A stretch of 6,668 bases of DNA, taken from positions 1-6,668 of the forward strand of contig DATFAS010000160.1 of NCBI GenBank assembly GCA_035254305.1, given 5' to 3'. Source of the DNA: DATFAS01 sp035254305. Its GTDB lineage: Bacteria > Bacillota > Bacilli > Aneurinibacillales > RAOX-1. Both the position numbers and the translations under genes were made by a program. Positions within the stretch are counted from its first letter, which is position 1, and each line of letters begins with the position of its first letter. A model generated the notes under the pieces. It was given only the letters and a program-made list of their open reading frames with translations, ran no database searches and was not told the DNA's origin. Shown piece after piece: positions 5,425 through 6,668 of the stretch.

Positions 5425-5853
5425 ATGAAAGTGAAGGCATTTTTGTTTATCTTATCCTTCATAGCTATCTTTTCAGAAATAGATCTTGCCAGTGCTGTGG
5501 GATTAACCCATTCCGATTCCATGAACCAACTGAGTCACGAGGATAATCATGGCCAATCCAATTGGCAACAGAATCTTGAAAACATGCCGGGGTCGGATCA
5601 TCAGAATGTACCAATGGATCATGGAAATATGCCAGGAATGGATCAGAATATGCAAATGGATCACAGTAATATGCCAGGGATGGATCATCAGAATATGCAA
5701 ATGGATCACGGTAACATGCCAGGAATGGATCATCTATCCGATGATGTAGAATCTGAGGTTAATTGGACGGTTCTCAGTGCATTTGGTGTAGTTAATTTAG
5801 GTTTTATCTTAATCGGTATTTGGAATAAATTGACCCGAAGGAAGGTGGCTTAA
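5425..5853 (+). CDS. Secreted, membrane-anchored Met/His-rich repeat protein, putative copper binder
   Basis: This is a 142-residue protein. A signal peptide (about 1-24, MKVKAFLFIL then LASA) is followed by a hydrophilic region with three and a half copies of a 14-15-residue repeat (53-103) of the form NMPGMDHQNMQMDHG, and then one C-terminal membrane helix (about 114-133) ending in the positive tail NKLTRRKVA. The predicted topology puts the repeats outside the cell. The ATG at 5425 is chosen because AAGAGGTG (5411-5418) is well spaced from it; a GTG at 5416 lies inside that site. Dense Met and His in an exported segment is typical of Cu(I)/Cu(II) or Ag(I) binding, as in PcoE/SilE-like and CopA/CopB-type Met-rich regions, but no overall family is recognised. 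Its stop TAA (5851-5853) touches the ATG of the polyferredoxin, which suggests joint translation and function. Confidence 0.88.
   Translation: MKVKAFLFILSFIAIFSEIDLASAVGLTHSDSMNQLSHEDNHGQSNWQQNLENMPGSDHQNVPMDHGNMPGMDQNMQMDHSNMPGMDHQNMQMDHGNMPGMDHLSDDVESEVNWTVLSAFGVVNLGFILIGIWNKLTRRKVA
5581..5733 (+). repeat. Tandem 42-45-nt coding repeats for the NMPGMD..MDH units
   Basis: Units start at 5581 (45 nt), 5626 (42 nt), 5668 (45 nt) and 5713 (partial, to 5733). All begin with Asn-Met-Pro-Gly; the first has Ser-Asp where the later ones have Met-Asp. The second lacks one codon. The copies differ at several synonymous positions, so this is not a very recent slippage product, but the length could vary between strains. 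Confidence 0.85.
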
Positions 5854-6668
5854 ATGCACAATCAAGTAGCACGGGCACTATCAGAAGACAAGACAGCCAT
5901 TAAAAAGAAGAACAATTTACTTGATATTCCCGTTATCAAAACGTTTATACATAGTCGCTGGTATCCGGGAATCTTTCAATGGGCTGGAATGGTTGTTTTT
6001 GGACTTATGGTTCTAGAATTGGTAGCAGGAACAGTATCTCCTAGTAAAAATTTTGGGTCTTCAACTACTTGGGTATTGTGGTGGCCGATAGTTCCTGTGC
6101 TCTTTTTGTTTCTAGGAAGGTTTTGGTGTGCTGTTTGCCCATTCGGGAAAACGAGTGATATCATACGAAAAGTACTTGGTAGTGAAAGACCAACCCCTAA
6201 ATTTTTAAAAAAATATGGGATATGGTTAATCGATATATTCTTTATTATGATTACATGGTCTGATCATATCTGGGGAATCGTTGAATCTCCAAGAGGGTCG
6301 GGGTATCTTTTATTATTACTACTTACTGCCGTAATAGGAACATCCATCTTCTATGAACGGAGAACCTTTTGTAAAACACTGTGTTTTCTTGGGGGGCTCG
6401 CGGGGAATTACTCTCGATCCGGAATGCTAGAATTGCGGGGGACACCTGACATATGTAAGACTTGCAAAACGCAATCTTGTTTTAAAGGTAGTGAGAAGGC
6501 AGAAGGTTGCCCAATGTTTCAATTTGTACGAACAATGGATTCAAGCGCAGACTGTAATTTATGTGGGAACTGTGTGAAGAGCTGTCCCAATGATTCGATA
6601 AGGATCTCTGTCCGTAAACCAACAAGTGAACTGTGGGGAATGAAAAACCCTAAAACTGAGCATGCCTT
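5854..6668 (+). CDS. Polytopic 4Fe-4S polyferredoxin, NapH/FixG/CcoG-like (3' end outside the window)
   Basis: The frame is open from ATG 5854 to the right edge, giving 271 visible residues. After a basic N-terminus there are membrane helices at about 40-60, 73-90, 122-140 and 150-167. Cytoplasmic-type cysteine motifs follow helices: FWCAVCPFG (Cys92, Cys95) and FCKTLCFLG (Cys173, Cys177). Then come two ferredoxin-like sites, CKTC(x)4C(x)9CP (Cys201, 204, 209, 219) and the canonical CxxCxxCxxxCP (Cys234, 237, 240, 244). This layout belongs to membrane electron-transfer proteins such as NapH, NosR and FixG/CcoG; CcoG is known as a Cu(II) reductase for cbb3 oxidase assembly. The ribosome binding site GGAAGGTGG (5840-5848) lies inside the end of the preceding gene, and the ATG follows its stop directly. 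A role in redox handling of copper is inferred from context; the family call is firmer. Confidence 0.85.
   Translation, partial: MHNQVARALSEDKTAIKKKNNLLDIPVIKTFIHSRWYPGIFQWAGMVVFGLMVLELVAGTVSPSKNFGSSTTWVLWWPIVPVLFLFLGRFWCAVCPFGKTSDIIRKVLGSERPTPKFLKKYGIWLIDIFFIMITWSDHIWGIVESPRGSGYLLLLLLTAVIGTSIFYERRTFCKTLCFLGGLAGNYSRSGMLELRGTPDICKTCKTQSCFKGSEKAEGCPMFQFVRTMDSSADCNLCGNCVKSCPNDSIRISVRKPTSELWGMKNPKTEHA

Noticed and set aside
5503..5749. Overlapping open frames on both strands across the repeat region
   Set aside because: They are shadows of the tandem coding repeats, are rich in Ile/His/Trp as expected for the wrong frame, and have no ribosome binding sites.
5976..6164. Minus-strand open frame of 62 residues opposite the polyferredoxin
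   Set aside because: The plus strand encodes clear membrane helices and cysteine motifs here; the minus frame shows no features.
1..6668. Mobile elements, CRISPR arrays, tRNA or rRNA genes
   Set aside because: No transposase, terminal repeats with target duplications, regularly spaced short repeats or RNA gene structures were seen.

Overview
The window is a metal-handling, apparently copper-centred locus from a low-GC Gram-positive bacterium, most likely a member of the Bacillales. The base composition is AT-rich. Ribosome binding sites are strong AAGGAG/GGAGG types, TTG and GTG codons appear as possible starts, and the exported proteins use Gram-positive-style lipoboxes (LTGC, LTAC). The species cannot be named from the sequence alone.

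Layout, left to right. (1) The C-terminal 331 residues of a Cu(I)-exporting P1B-1 ATPase (CopA) run off the left edge. They are followed by two hairpins, the second with a T-tract. (2) On the minus strand, convergent with copA, lies a very small lipoprotein made almost entirely of Met/Asp/His/Asn repeats. (3) Divergent from it is a class I SAM-dependent methyltransferase. (4) Next comes a probable operon: a secreted lipoprotein with six Asp-box repeats (beta-propeller type), an OmpR-family response regulator and a HAMP-type sensor histidine kinase. The last two overlap as ATGA, and a clear terminator follows. (5) A new promoter region precedes a secreted, C-terminally membrane-anchored Met/His-rich repeat protein. 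Its stop codon abuts the ATG of a polytopic 4Fe-4S polyferredoxin (NapH/FixG/CcoG-like) that runs off the right edge.

How the parts may fit (inference). CopA exports Cu(I). The two unrelated Met/Asp/His repeat proteins would bind metal on the outer face of the membrane. The kinase/regulator pair would sense envelope metal or envelope stress and control the lipoprotein operon and perhaps the repeat protein/polyferredoxin pair. The polyferredoxin could pass electrons to extracytoplasmic copper, by analogy with CcoG. Only the copper specificity of the ATPase is supported by diagnostic residues; the copper link of the other genes rests on composition and neighbourhood.

The most interesting points are the coupled Met/His-repeat protein plus polyferredoxin pair, the perfect 11-bp-period direct repeat placed at the -35 position of the lipoprotein operon promoter, and the out-of-frame mini-ORF that uses the best ribosome binding site in front of the response regulator. 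No gene-free stretch exceeds about 205 bases.
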